A DNA stretch of 64,000 bases, taken from assembly GCF_028993615.1 (NCBI RefSeq), contig NZ_CP118632.1, forward strand, positions 3,100,001 to 3,164,000, written 5' to 3'. Position 1 is the first letter of the stretch. Every line of letters begins with the position of its first letter. The notes below the pieces were generated by a model, which was not told the DNA's origin, made no database searches, and worked only from the letters and a program-made list of their open reading frames with translations. Shown piece after piece: positions 55,913 through 64,000 of the stretch. The translations under genes and the position numbers were made by a program. The stretch comes from Herbaspirillum sp. WKF16 (GTDB lineage Bacteria; Pseudomonadota; Gammaproteobacteria; Burkholderiales; Burkholderiaceae_D).

Positions 55913-58239
55913 TACGCTTTCTCCACGACGATTGCGCCAAACATGCCGCCCAGCGCGGCGGTCGAGGCGTGGCTCGCGGCGACGCGGACCACGTTTTCCG
56001 GCAGTTTCTTATCGATGGCCGCGGCAAGCAGCGCGCTGCCCTGGCCTTGTTTCACGTTCACGCGGTCGCCGGCGGCGATGCCCAGCTTGGCAGCCAGCGC
56101 GGCCGACAGCCACGCCTTGGGCGCCTGGCCGTCGTTGGTTTCCAGCAGCGGCGGCGAGCGGCGAGCCACGGCGTCGGCGAAGTAGATGGGCACATCGGCC
56201 ACGCGCTCCAGCGAACCGGAAGCGGCCGCCGCGGCTTGCGGCTGCAGCGAGGCGATGTTATTCAGGCGGGCCGACAGGTCGGTTTCCTTGCCCAGCAGTT
56301 CGTCGCGGATGGACTCGGAGGTTTCGTAGTCGAAGTTCTCCAGTTCCAGCAGGTTGCCCAGCACGCGCAGGACCTTCCAGCCCGGACGCGCGTCGCCGGC
56401 CGGCTTGACGGTGCCGTTGAAGCTTTGCGCGCGGCCTTCGGCGTTGACGAAGGTGCCCGAGGTTTCGGTGAACGGCGCGATCGGCAGCAGCACGTCGGCG
56501 AAATCGGCGCCATGCTTGTAGGCCGACATCACGACGACCATCTCGGCCTGCTTCAGCGCGGCGCTGGCGGCTTGCGGGTCGTAGCTGTCCAGTTCCGGCT
56601 CGGCGTTGAGCAGCAGGTAGGCCTTGCGCGGTTGTGCGAACACGGACGCGGCGTTGAGGCCACGGCCGGCGGTCGGCACGGCGTTGGCCAGGTAGCCGCC
56701 GACGGCGTTGCCGCCTTCGGTCAGCACGCCCAGCTTGGCGCCGGTCTGCTCGGCGATCCATTGGGCGGCGGCGTGCAGCTGCGACGCTTGCGGGTGCTGC
56801 ACGGCAGCGTTGCCCAGGAACACGGCCTTGGACTCGCCCGACAGCAGGCTGGCGGCGGTGGCCTTGGCGGCATCCGATGCGCTCACGCCGGCGTAGGCGG
56901 CCGGAGCGGCGACGCCACGGGCCTCGGCCACGGCGACGGCCACTTCAGCCAGCGCGCCCAGCCATGCGGACGGCGCGGCCACGATCTTGTTGGCGACCGG
57001 CAGCAGCAGGTCGTCGTCGGTGGCGTGCAGCACGCTGATCTTGGTGCCGCTCTTGGCCGACTGGCGCAGGCGCGCAGCCAGCAGCGGGTGATCCTTGCGC
57101 AGGAAGGAACCGATCACGAAGACGCGGTTCAGCTGCGAGAACTCGACCAGCGACATGCCCAGCCACGGCTTGACCTGGCCATCCAACGCGAAGTCGGATT
57201 GGCGCAGGCGGAAATCGATGTTGTCCGAACCCAGGCCGCGCACGACCTTCTGCAGCAGGTTCAGCTCTTCCAGCGTGGAGTACGGGGTGCCCAGCGCGGC
57301 GATGGACTCGGCGCCGTGTTCGTGGCGGATGTTGCGCAGGCCGTGCGCGACGTATTCCAGCGCGGTCTGCCAGTCCACTTCCTGCCACTTGCCGTCTTGC
57401 TTCAGCATCGGCTTGGTCAGGCGTTCTTCGCTGTCCAGCGCTTCATAGGCGAAGCGGTCCTTGTCGGAGATCCAGCATTCGTTGACTTCTTCGTTCTCCA
57501 GCGGCAGCACGCGCATGACCTTGCCGTTCTTGACCTGAACGACCAGGTTAGCGCCGACGCTGTCGTGCGGGCTCACCGACTTGCGGCGCGACAGTTCCCA
57601 GGTGCGGGCGCTGTAGCGGAACGGCTTGGAGGTCAAGGCGCCCACCGGGCACAGGTCGATCATGTTGCCCGACAGCTCGGAGTCCACGGTCTTGCCGACG
57701 AAGGTGGTGATCTCGGAGTGCTCGCCGCGGCCCAGCATGCCCAGCTCCATCACGCCGGCCACTTCCTGGCCGAAGCGCACGCAGCGGGTGCAGTGGATGC
57801 AGCGGTTCATTTCCTTCATCGAGATCAGCGGGCCGACGTTCTTCGGCTCCACCACGCGCTTTTCTTCCTGGTAGCGCGAGGTCGAACCGCCGTAGCCGAC
57901 CGCCAGATCCTGCAGCTGGCATTCGCCGCCCTGGTCGCAGATCGGGCAATCCAGCGGGTGGTTGATCAGGAGGAACTCCATCACGCCCTTCTGGGCCTTG
58001 ACGGCCTTGTCGCTGGCGGTGCGCACGATCATGCCGGCGGTCACCGGAGTGGCGCAGGCAGGCAGCGGCTTCGGCGCCTTTTCGACGTCGACCAGGCACA
58101 TGCGGCAGTTGGCCGCGATGGACAGTTTCTTGTGGTAGCAGAAGTGAGGGATGTAAGTGCCGACTTTATTGGCAGCATCCATGACCATGCTGCCTTCCTG
58201 CACTTCAACCTTCTTGCCGTCTATTTCGATTTCAACCAT
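55912..58239 (-). CDS. nuoG: NADH-quinone oxidoreductase subunit G
   Basis: 775 residues, peripheral arm. N-terminal ferredoxin domain with [2Fe-2S] Cys in [19 protein letters not shown] and C..C; His-coordinated cluster N5 in [14 protein letters not shown]; [4Fe-4S] in [16 protein letters not shown] and [13 protein letters not shown]. The C-terminal molybdopterin-oxidoreductase fold (about 220-775) has lost cofactor function. Length is normal for this lineage, shorter than the E. coli protein. Confidence 0.96.
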   Translation of the reverse strand: MVEIEIDGKKVEVQEGSMVMDAANKVGTYIPHFCYHKKLSIAANCRMCLVDVEKAPKPLPACATPVTAGMIVRTASDKAVKAQKGVMEFLLINHPLDCPICDQGGECQLQDLAVGYGGSTSRYQEEKRVVEPKNVGPLISMKEMNRCIHCTRCVRFGQEVAGVMELGMLGRGEHSEITTFVGKTVDSELSGNMIDLCPVGALTSKPFRYSARTWELSRRKSVSPHDSVGANLVVQVKNGKVMRVLPLENEEVNECWISDKDRFAYEALDSEERLTKPMLKQDGKWQEVDWQTALEYVAHGLRNIRHEHGAESIAALGTPYSTLEELNLLQKVVRGLGSDNIDFRLRQSDFALDGQVKPWLGMSLVEFSQLNRVFVIGSFLRKDHPLLAARLRQSAKSGTKISVLHATDDDLLLPVANKIVAAPSAWLGALAEVAVAVAEARGVAAPAAYAGVSASDAAKATAASLLSGESKAVFLGNAAVQHPQASQLHAAAQWIAEQTGAKLGVLTEGGNAVGGYLANAVPTAGRGLNAASVFAQPRKAYLLLNAEPELDSYDPQAASAALKQAEMVVVMSAYKHGADFADVLLPIAPFTETSGTFVNAEGRAQSFNGTVKPAGDARPGWKVLRVLGNLLELENFDYETSESIRDELLGKETDLSARLNNIASLQPQAAAAASGSLERVADVPIYFADAVARRSPPLLETNDGQAPKAWLSAALAAKLGIAAGDRVNVKQGQGSALLAAAIDKKLPENVVRVAASHASTAALGGMFGAIVVEKA

Positions 58240-58314
58240 GGCTGTTTGCCCAAGCTAAATATTCTTTGCCAACGGCGCCTGCGGCGGATTGCCGACGGGC
58301 GCCCCCTGCCCTGT

Positions 58315-59610
58315 TCACATGTATGCCGGAACCAGGCAGTGTTTGTGCTCGATGTGGTATTCGAACTCTTCGCGGAAATTCTTGATGAATGCACGCACCG
58401 GCATCGCCGCCGCGTCACCCAGCGCGCAGATGGTGCGGCCCTGGATGTTGTCGGCCACCGAGTTCAGCACGTCCAGGTCTTCCAGCTTGCCGTGACCGTT
58501 TTCGATACGCTCCACCATGCGGTACATCCAGCCGGTGCCTTCACGGCACGGCGTGCACTGGCCGCAGGATTCTTCGTAGTAGAAATACGCCAGTCGCAGC
58601 AGCGACTTGACCATGCAGCGCGTTTCGTCCATCACGATGACGGCGCCCGAGCCCAGCATCGAGCCGGCCTTGGCGATGGCGTCGTAGTCCATCGTGGTTT
58701 CCATCATCACATCGCCGCGGATCACCGGGGCGGACGAGCCGCCGGGGATGACCGCCTTGATCTTCTTGCCGCCGCGCATGCCGCCCGCCAATTCCAGCAG
58801 CGTGGAGAACGGGGTGCCCAGCGGGATCTCGTAGTTGCCCGGACGCTCGACGTCGCCCGAGATCGAGAAGATCTTGGTGCCGCCGTTGTTCGGCTTGCCC
58901 ATCTCGGCGTAGGCTTGCGGGCCCACCTTGAAGATGAACGGCACAGCCGCGAAGGTCTCGGTGTTGTTGATCGTGGTCGGCTTGCCGTACAGGCCGAAGC
59001 TGGCCGGGAACGGCGGCTTGAAGCGCGGCTGGCCCTTCTTGCCTTCGAGCGACTCCAGCAGCGCGGTTTCCTCGCCGCAGATGTAGGCGCCGTAACCGTG
59101 GTGCGCGTGCAGCTGGAAGCTGAAGTCGGTACCCAGGATATTGCTGCCCAGGAAACCGGCGGTGCGCGCCTCTTCCAGCGCCTCTTCGAAGATCTCGTAG
59201 GCGGAGAAGATTTCACCGTGGATGTAGTTGTAGCCGACGGTGATGCCCATCGCGTAACCGCCGATGATCATGCCTTCGATCAACGCGTGCGGGTTGTAAC
59301 GAATGATGTCGCGATCCTTGAAAGTGCCCGGCTCGCCTTCATCTGTATTGCAGACGAGGTATTTCTGGCCCGGGAACTGGCGCGGCATGAAACTCCACTT
59401 CAGGCCGGTCGGGAAACCCGCGCCGCCGCGGCCGCGCAGGCCGGAGGCCTTGAGGTCGGCGATGACTTGTTCGGGGGTGATCTTCTCGGCCAGGATGCGC
59501 TTGAGCGACTCGTAGCCGCCGCGCTTGACGTAGTCCTCGAGGTGCCAGTTCTCGCCATTGAGGTCGGCGAGGATGAGCGGCTTGATGTGGCGGTCGTGCA
59601 GGCAGGTCAT
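58315..59610 (-). CDS. nuoF: NADH-quinone oxidoreductase subunit F
   Basis: 431 residues. FMN and NADH site [13 protein letters not shown] (about 56-68) and cluster N3 ligands in [12 protein letters not shown] plus a later Cys in ICALGDAA. It is where NADH is oxidised. I chose the ATG giving [12 protein letters not shown] because it overlaps the nuoE stop by 4 bp; the longer open frame belongs to nuoE. Confidence 0.97.
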   Translation of the reverse strand: MTCLHDRHIKPLILADLNGENWHLEDYVKRGGYESLKRILAEKITPEQVIADLKASGLRGRGGAGFPTGLKWSFMPRQFPGQKYLVCNTDEGEPGTFKDRDIIRYNPHALIEGMIIGGYAMGITVGYNYIHGEIFSAYEIFEEALEEARTAGFLGSNILGTDFSFQLHAHHGYGAYICGEETALLESLEGKKGQPRFKPPFPASFGLYGKPTTINNTETFAAVPFIFKVGPQAYAEMGKPNNGGTKIFSISGDVERPGNYEIPLGTPFSTLLELAGGMRGGKKIKAVIPGGSSAPVIRGDVMMETTMDYDAIAKAGSMLGSGAVIVMDETRCMVKSLLRLAYFYYEESCGQCTPCREGTGWMYRMVERIENGHGKLEDLDVLNSVADNIQGRTICALGDAAAMPVRAFIKNFREEFEYHIEHKHCLVPAYM

Positions 59611-60098
59611 TTCTTGAGTTCCTCCAGCAGCGCGTCGATCTTCTCGTCGGACATCCAGCTGCACATGCGATGGTTGTTGACCAGCATGACCGGTGCGTCG
59701 CCGCACGCGCCCATGCATTCGCCTTCCATCACCGTGAACTGGCCGTCAGCGGTAGTTTCCTTGTAGTCGACACCCAGCTTGTGCTTCAGGTGATGGGCGG
59801 CGCGCTCGCCGCCGGACAACAGGCACGGCAGGTTGGTGCACACGGTGATCTTGTGCTTGCCCACCGGGCTGGTATTGAACATGTTGTAGAAGGTGGCGAC
59901 TTCCTGCACCGCCACCGCAGGCATGCCGATGTAGTCGGCGATCTCCTGCTGCAGCTCGGCGGGCAGCCAGCCGTGTTCCACCTGGGCGATGCGCAGCGCG
60001 GACATGACCGCGGACTGGCGCTGATCCGCCGGATACTTCGCGAGCTCGCGATCGATTTTCTTAAGGGCTTCTTGACTTAACAGCATATCGTTGGCCAT
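59607..60098 (-). CDS. nuoE: NADH-quinone oxidoreductase subunit E
   Basis: 163 residues, thioredoxin-like fold with [2Fe-2S] cluster N1a: CTNLPC (C-x4-C) and CMGAC (C-x3-C). [24 protein letters not shown] is the N-terminal helical part. Separated from nuoD by 94 bp, a spacer holding a hairpin. Confidence 0.96.
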   Translation of the reverse strand: MANDMLLSQEALKKIDRELAKYPADQRQSAVMSALRIAQVEHGWLPAELQQEIADYIGMPAVAVQEVATFYNMFNTSPVGKHKITVCTNLPCLLSGGERAAHHLKHKLGVDYKETTADGQFTVMEGECMGACGDAPVMLVNNHRMCSWMSDEKIDALLEELKK

Positions 60099-60146
60099 CC
60101 ATGCGCAGACTGACGCGCGGTTTTATTGGATATTCCCCAAACCTGA

Positions 60147-60169
60147 CGGGCTTCTTGTTGAGAAGCCCG
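60147..60169. other. Hairpin in the nuoD-nuoE spacer
   Basis: CGGGCTTCT-TGTTG-AGAAGCCCG. On the plus strand it is followed by CCTTTTACTTTT, so it looks like a terminator for antisense transcription; on the sense (minus) strand it has no T run and may protect or process the nuo messenger. Confidence 0.55.
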
Positions 60170-60192
60170 CCTTTTACTTTTCTTGCTCGGAC

Positions 60193-61446
60193 TCAGCGGT
60201 CGATTTCACCGAACACGATGTCCTGCGTACCGATGATGGTGACCGCGTCGGCAATCATGTGACCCTTCGCCATTTCGTTCAGCGCTTGCAGGTGGGCAAA
60301 GCCCGGGGCGCGGATCTTCAGGCGGTAAGGCTTGTTGGCGCCATCCGAGACCAGGTAGACGCCGAACTCGCCCTTCGGATGCTCGACCGCTGCGTACGCT
60401 TCGCCCGGGGGGACGCGGAAGCCTTCGGTGAACAGCTTGAAGTGGTGGATCAGGTCTTCCATGTTGGACTTCATGTCAGTCCGCTTCGGAGGGGCAACCT
60501 TGTGGTTGTCGGTGATGACCGGGCCCGGGTTGTTGCGCAGCCATTCCACGCATTGCTTGATGATGCGGTTGGACTGGCGCATCTCGGCCACGCGCACCAG
60601 GTAGCGGTCGTAGCTGTCACCGTTCTTGCCGACCGGGATGTCGAAGTCCAGCAGGTCGTACACTTCGTACGGCTGTTTCTTGCGCAGGTCCCAGGCAACG
60701 CCGGAACCACGCAGCATCGGACCGGAGAAGCCCATTTGCAGGGCGCGCTCCGGCGAGACCACGCCGATGCCCACCAGGCGCTGCTTCCAGATGCGGTTGT
60801 CGGTCAGCAGGGTTTCGTATTCGTCGACGTAGGTCGGGAAACGGTTGGTGAAGTCTTCGATGAAGTCCAGCAGCGAACCCTGGCGGTTTTCATTGAGCTG
60901 GCGGATCGCCTTCTCGTTGCGCACGATCGAGGCCTTGTACTGCGGCATGCTGTCCGGCAGGTCGCGGTAGACGCCGCCCGGACGATAGTAGGCCGCGTGC
61001 ATGCGGGCGCCGGAGACGGCTTCGTAGCAGTCGAACAGGTCTTCGCGCTCGCGGAAGGCGTACAGCAGCACGCCCATCGCGCCCACGTCCAGCGCGTGCG
61101 CGCCGATCCACATCAGGTGGTTCAGCAGGCGGGTGATCTCGTCGAACATCACGCGGATGTACTGCGCGCGCAGCGGCACTTCCAGGCCCAGCAGGCGCTC
61201 GATGGCCAGCACGTAACCGTGCTCATTGCTCATCATCGAGACGTAGTCCAGGCGATCCATGTAAGGCACGGACTGCAGGAAGGTCTTCTGCTCGGCCAGC
61301 TTTTCGGTGCCGCGATGCAGCAGGCCGATGTGCGGGTCGGCACGCTGGATGACTTCACCGTCCAGTTCAAGCACCAGGCGCAGCACGCCGTGCGCTGCCG
61401 GGTGCTGGGGACCGAAGTTCAGCGTGTAGTTTTTGATCTCTGCCAT
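60193..61446 (-). CDS. nuoD: NADH-quinone oxidoreductase subunit D
   Basis: 417 residues, 49-kDa subunit forming the quinone pocket with NuoB. Conserved [37 protein letters not shown], and the C-terminal DIVFGEIDR. Not fused to nuoC, as expected in betaproteobacteria. Start overlaps the nuoC stop (TAATG). Confidence 0.97.
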   Translation of the reverse strand: MAEIKNYTLNFGPQHPAAHGVLRLVLELDGEVIQRADPHIGLLHRGTEKLAEQKTFLQSVPYMDRLDYVSMMSNEHGYVLAIERLLGLEVPLRAQYIRVMFDEITRLLNHLMWIGAHALDVGAMGVLLYAFREREDLFDCYEAVSGARMHAAYYRPGGVYRDLPDSMPQYKASIVRNEKAIRQLNENRQGSLLDFIEDFTNRFPTYVDEYETLLTDNRIWKQRLVGIGVVSPERALQMGFSGPMLRGSGVAWDLRKKQPYEVYDLLDFDIPVGKNGDSYDRYLVRVAEMRQSNRIIKQCVEWLRNNPGPVITDNHKVAPPKRTDMKSNMEDLIHHFKLFTEGFRVPPGEAYAAVEHPKGEFGVYLVSDGANKPYRLKIRAPGFAHLQALNEMAKGHMIADAVTIIGTQDIVFGEIDR

Positions 61447-62042
61447 TATTTGATCCCGTAGTTTTCTTCACGAATGATGCGCGGGGTGATCTCGCGCGGA
61501 TCGATCGTTACGGGTTGATAGATGACGCGTTTCTGCTCGGCGTCGTAACGCATTTCGACATAGCCCGACACCGGGAAGTCCTTGCGGAACGGGTGGCCGA
61601 TGAAGCCGTAGTCGGTCAGGATGCGGCGCAGGTCGGGGTGACCGTCGAACAGGATGCCGTAGAAGTCGAAGGCTTCGCGCTCGTACCAGCCGGCCGAATT
61701 CCAGATGCCGTCGACCGAGGCCACGATGGGCAGGTCGTCGTCCGGGGCGAACACGCGCACGCGCACGCGCCAGTTGTGGGCAATCGACATCAGGTGCGAG
61801 ACCACGGCGAAACGCGGGCCTTCCCAGACGCCGTCGCCGTAAGTCGAGTAGTCGACGCCGCACAGGTCGATCAGCTGCTCGAACTTGGTGTCGGCGTGAT
61901 CGCGCAGCACGCGCATGGCCGACAGGTAGTCGGCCGCCTTGACCACCACGGTGACTTCGCCGAGGGCCACGGTCAGGTTCTGAAGATACCCCCCAAGCGA
62001 ATTACGCAGGGCTGCTTCGAGAGTTTCCAATTTTGTTGTCAT
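61446..62042 (-). CDS. nuoC: NADH-quinone oxidoreductase subunit C
   Basis: 198 residues, 30-kDa subunit, connecting NuoD and NuoG. Signature ERE.FD.YGI as [38 protein letters not shown]. Starts [10 protein letters not shown] 9 bp after nuoB. Confidence 0.96.
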   Translation of the reverse strand: MTTKLETLEAALRNSLGGYLQNLTVALGEVTVVVKAADYLSAMRVLRDHADTKFEQLIDLCGVDYSTYGDGVWEGPRFAVVSHLMSIAHNWRVRVRVFAPDDDLPIVASVDGIWNSAGWYEREAFDFYGILFDGHPDLRRILTDYGFIGHPFRKDFPVSGYVEMRYDAEQKRVIYQPVTIDPREITPRIIREENYGIK

Positions 62043-62051
62043 ACTGCCCTC

Positions 62052-62528
62052 TTAGCGCGCGATGGTGTTGGTGCGCTTGATCTTGTTCTGCAGCTGGATC
62101 ACGCCGTACAGCAGCGCTTCCGCCGTCGGCGGGCATCCCGGAACATAGACGTCGACCGGCACGATGCGATCGCAGCCGCGCACCACCGAGTACGAATAGT
62201 GGTAGTAGCCGCCGCCGTTGGCGCAGGAACCCATGGAGATCACCCAGCGCGGCTCGGGCATCTGGTCATAGACCTTGCGCAGCGCCGGCGCCATCTTGTT
62301 GCACAGGGTGCCGGCCACGATCATCAGGTCGGACTGGCGCGGCGACGGGCGGAACACCGCACCGAAGCGGTCGAGGTCGTAACGCGAAGCGCCGACGTGC
62401 ATCATCTCGACCGCGCAGCAAGCCAGACCGAAGGTCATGGGCCACAAGGATCCGGTACGGGTCCAGTTGATTACCTTATCCAGCGAGGTGGTAACAAACC
62501 CCTCATTCAATACGCCTTCAATAGACAT
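62052..62528 (-). CDS. nuoB: NADH-quinone oxidoreductase subunit B
   Basis: 158 residues, carries the terminal [4Fe-4S] cluster N2: tandem Cys in [12 protein letters not shown], then CNK and GSC..GC in [13 protein letters not shown] and [13 protein letters not shown]. Electron donor to ubiquinone. Three bases separate it from nuoA. Confidence 0.97.
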   Translation of the reverse strand: MSIEGVLNEGFVTTSLDKVINWTRTGSLWPMTFGLACCAVEMMHVGASRYDLDRFGAVFRPSPRQSDLMIVAGTLCNKMAPALRKVYDQMPEPRWVISMGSCANGGGYYHYSYSVVRGCDRIVPVDVYVPGCPPTAEALLYGVIQLQNKIKRTNTIAR

Positions 62529-62531
62529 GGC

Positions 62532-62891
62532 TTACTCCCAATCCAGGGCACCCTTTTTCCAGATGTACCAAAATCCGACAACAAATTCAGCGATGAAGAC
62601 CATCATCGTGATGAAACCTTGCCAGCCCAGTTCACGCATTGATACGCCCCACGGGAAGAAGAACGCGGTTTCCAGATCGAACAGGATGAACAGGATGGCG
62701 ATCAGGTAATAACGCACGTCGAACTTCATGCGCGCGTCTTCGAACGCTTCGAAACCACACTCGTAGGGAGATGTTTTTTGTGCGTCAGGCTTGTGCGGAC
62801 CAAGCAGACGCCCCAGAAGCTGGGGAGCGACACCGACACCGATGCCGATAAGAATAAACAGGAGAACTGGGAAGTAATTTTCGAGGTTCAC
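62532..62891 (-). CDS. nuoA: NADH-quinone oxidoreductase subunit A
   Basis: 119 residues, three membrane helices with [34 protein letters not shown] in the middle. First gene of the nuo operon; a candidate Fur box lies 30-50 bp upstream of its ATG. Confidence 0.96.
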   Translation of the reverse strand: MNLENYFPVLLFILIGIGVGVAPQLLGRLLGPHKPDAQKTSPYECGFEAFEDARMKFDVRYYLIAILFILFDLETAFFFPWGVSMRELGWQGFITMMVFIAEFVVGFWYIWKKGALDWE

Positions 62892-62921
62892 GATTGGCCG
62901 TTATGCGTTGGTTTAATCGGT

Positions 62922-62940
62922 GGGAATGATTCTCAATATC
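62922..62940 (-). promoter_or_regulatory. Candidate Fur box upstream of nuoA
   Basis: Read on the minus strand, GATATTGAGAATCATTCCC matches the 19-base E. coli Fur consensus at 15 positions, including both core TGA/ATCATT parts. TTGATA just upstream could be the -35 of the nuo promoter, so bound Fur would cover it. Fe-S-rich complex I is a sensible target. Confidence 0.55.
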
Positions 62941-62960
62941 AATCAGAAACTTCCTCGACA

Positions 62961-62998
62961 AAAAGCCAGCTCAGGCACGAAGACCTTTGCTGGCTTTT
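62961..62998 (-). terminator. Terminator of the tRNA-Leu transcript
   Basis: AAAAGCCAGC / GCTGGCTTTT with an 18-base loop and TTTTT on the minus strand, 15 bp past the tRNA. It lies between tRNA-Leu and the nuo promoter, so nuo has its own start. Confidence 0.85.
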
Positions 62999-63012
62999 CA
63001 TTTTCATTTCTA

Positions 63013-63097
63013 TGGTGCCGACGACGAGACTCGAACTCGTACAGCTTTCGCCACTACCCCCTCAAGATAGCGTGTCTACCAATTTCACCACGTCGGC
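63013..63097 (-). tRNA. tRNA-Leu (anticodon GAG)
   Basis: 85 bases with encoded CCA. Acceptor GCCGACG pairs with CGTCGGC; class II long variable arm present; anticodon stem CTATC/GGTAG encloses TTGAGGG, giving GAG (reads CUC, CUU); T loop TTCGAGT is standard. Lies between secG and nuoA on the same strand. Confidence 0.96.
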
Positions 63098-63206
63098 CTG
63101 AGACTGCTATTGTACCCGCTTTTGTTACTCTTGTTCAATGCACAATCAGACGAAAACAGAGATTCTTCTATGCTTATTCGCCCATTGTTTCAGATTCCGC
63201 AAAAGC

Positions 63207-63581
63207 TTATTTCGGAATCTGGCTCGATTCATCCGCAGGCTTGGCAGCATCGGCCGGCGCCGCGGGCGCTGCTTGCTGCGCCGGAGCGGGCACTGCGGCC
63301 GGCGCCTGGATGTTGTCCATCACGCCGCCGCTCTGCGCCACGTGGTGATTGCCGATGAAGGCCAGGCCCAGCGTCGCGACAAAGAAGATCGCCGCGGCGA
63401 CCGCGGTCGACTTCGACAGGAAGTTCGAGGAACCGGTGGCGCCGAACAGGCTGCCGGACGCGCCGGAGCCGAACGCGGCGCCCATGTCGGCGCCTTTGCC
63501 GTGCTGCAACAGCACCAGACCGATAATCGCCAGCGCCGCCAGCACCTGAACCACCACCACTACCAAAGACAAAGTATTCAT
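63207..63581 (-). CDS. secG: Preprotein translocase subunit SecG
   Basis: 124 residues, non-essential SecYEG partner. Two membrane helices (about 4-23 and 57-77) with the conserved loop LLQHGKGADMGAAFGSGASGSLFGATGSSNFL between them; Pro/Ala-rich, probably cytoplasmic tail after 90. Located between tpiA and tRNA-Leu, the usual order. Confidence 0.95.
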   Translation of the reverse strand: MNTLSLVVVVVQVLAALAIIGLVLLQHGKGADMGAAFGSGASGSLFGATGSSNFLSKSTAVAAAIFFVATLGLAFIGNHHVAQSGGVMDNIQAPAAVPAPAQQAAPAAPADAAKPADESSQIPK

Positions 63582-63665
63582 TTAAACAGGTTCCACTCTT
63601 GATGTTTCAACTGCCCGCCGCCGAAGTATCCCGCGCCCGGCTGACAAACTCTTTACAGCTACGAC

Positions 63666-64000
63666 TCAGGCTGCAGCCTGGATGATCGCCAGGAAATCCA
63701 CGGCCTTGAGGGCCGCGCCGCCGATCAGGCCGCCGTCGATATCGGCCATCGCCAGCAATTGCACCGCGTTGTCCGGCTTCATGCTGCCGCCATACAGGAT
63801 GCGCACCTTGGCGGCGGCTTCCGCACTCTTGGCTGCCAGGCGTCCACGCAGCATCGCATGCACTTCCTGCGCCATTTCCGGCGTGGCGGTCTTGCCGGTG
63901 CCGATGGCCCAGACCGGCTCATAGGCCACCACGATGCGCGCGGCATCGCCGGCATCCAGCGCCGCCAGCACCACATCCAGCTGGCCGCCCACTACCTCAT
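63666..64000 (-). CDS. tpiA: Triosephosphate isomerase, 5' part outside window
   Basis: C-terminal 111 codons of the glycolytic TIM barrel enzyme. The catalytic glutamate lies in [15 protein letters not shown], followed by the phosphate-binding [11 protein letters not shown] and GLIGGAALK. The frame is open to the right edge (the residues before GGQLDVV are EVV), so the start is beyond the window. Confidence 0.95.
   Translation of the reverse strand, partial: EVVGGQLDVVLAALDAGDAARIVVAYEPVWAIGTGKTATPEMAQEVHAMLRGRLAAKSAEAAAKVRILYGGSMKPDNAVQLLAMADIDGGLIGGAALKAVDFLAIIQAAA

Noticed and set aside
55969..59766. 1265-codon open frame opposite nuoG and nuoF
   Set aside because: Complement of two certain complex I genes; composition and lack of motifs show it is an artefact of high GC.

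Overview
The window is GC-rich chromosomal DNA from a betaproteobacterium, most probably Oxalobacteraceae of the Herbaspirillum type (inferred from gene content and order, no database search). Pointers are the block tpiA-secG-tRNA-Leu-nuoA..N followed by a DUF2818 gene, separate nuoC and nuoD, a fused LivM-LivG protein, and a class II HMG-CoA reductase beside MEP-pathway genes. I see no phage, insertion sequence, CRISPR array or integron. The window opens inside a chemoreceptor gene and closes inside tpiA.

Left part (1-7.4 kb, + strand, then convergent): the end of an MCP whose CheR/CheB-tethering tail appears lost to a frameshift in a C run; a small winged-helix-like protein with a PIN-domain protein; a methionine-type aminotransferase; a crotonase-fold protein lacking both catalytic glutamates; a YfcG-type glutathione transferase; and a GAF-PAS-PAS-GGDEF diguanylate cyclase on the opposite strand.

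7.6-16.5 kb (- strand) is a complete Wsp surface-sensing system in canonical order wspA-B-C-D-E-F-R: receptor, two CheW couplers, CheR-TPR methyltransferase, CheA-REC kinase, CheB methylesterase and a GGDEF response regulator. A MaoC-like gene follows. With the neighbouring GGDEF gene this makes a c-di-GMP cluster.

16.7-26.3 kb: mfd-serB-DUF4870 operon (-), divergent ispD-ispF (+), a cold-shock gene with a long leader, and aceB (malate synthase) divergent from a LysR regulator. 26.4-31.1 kb: mipA/ompV with an OmpR-family response regulator and histidine kinase, preceded by an 11-bp-period direct repeat typical of such regulators, then a second MCP (-).

31.3-38.8 kb: a MocR-type regulator divergent from a degradative HMG-CoA reductase and an orphan ABC binding protein; a REPIN-like cluster of palindromic repeats; an MFS efflux protein; an XRE regulator beside a small frameshifted ORF; and an alpha/beta hydrolase. 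39.1-44.6 kb is a branched-chain amino acid-type ABC operon (binding protein, LivH, LivMG fusion, LivF) with an internal terminator after the binding-protein gene, preceded by a thioesterase gene.

45.0-64.0 kb is respiratory: ETF-ubiquinone oxidoreductase, a Nudix hydrolase, DUF2818, the whole 14-gene complex I operon (nuoA-N, -), tRNA-Leu(GAG), secG and partial tpiA. A good candidate Fur box lies just upstream of nuoA. ETF-QO and complex I both feed the quinone pool; malate synthase serves acetyl-CoA assimilation by the glyoxylate cycle. No wholly unknown multigene system is evident. The most unusual items are the mevalonate-type catabolic locus, the Wsp/c-di-GMP cluster, the REPIN-like repeats, the two frameshifts and several candidate operators.
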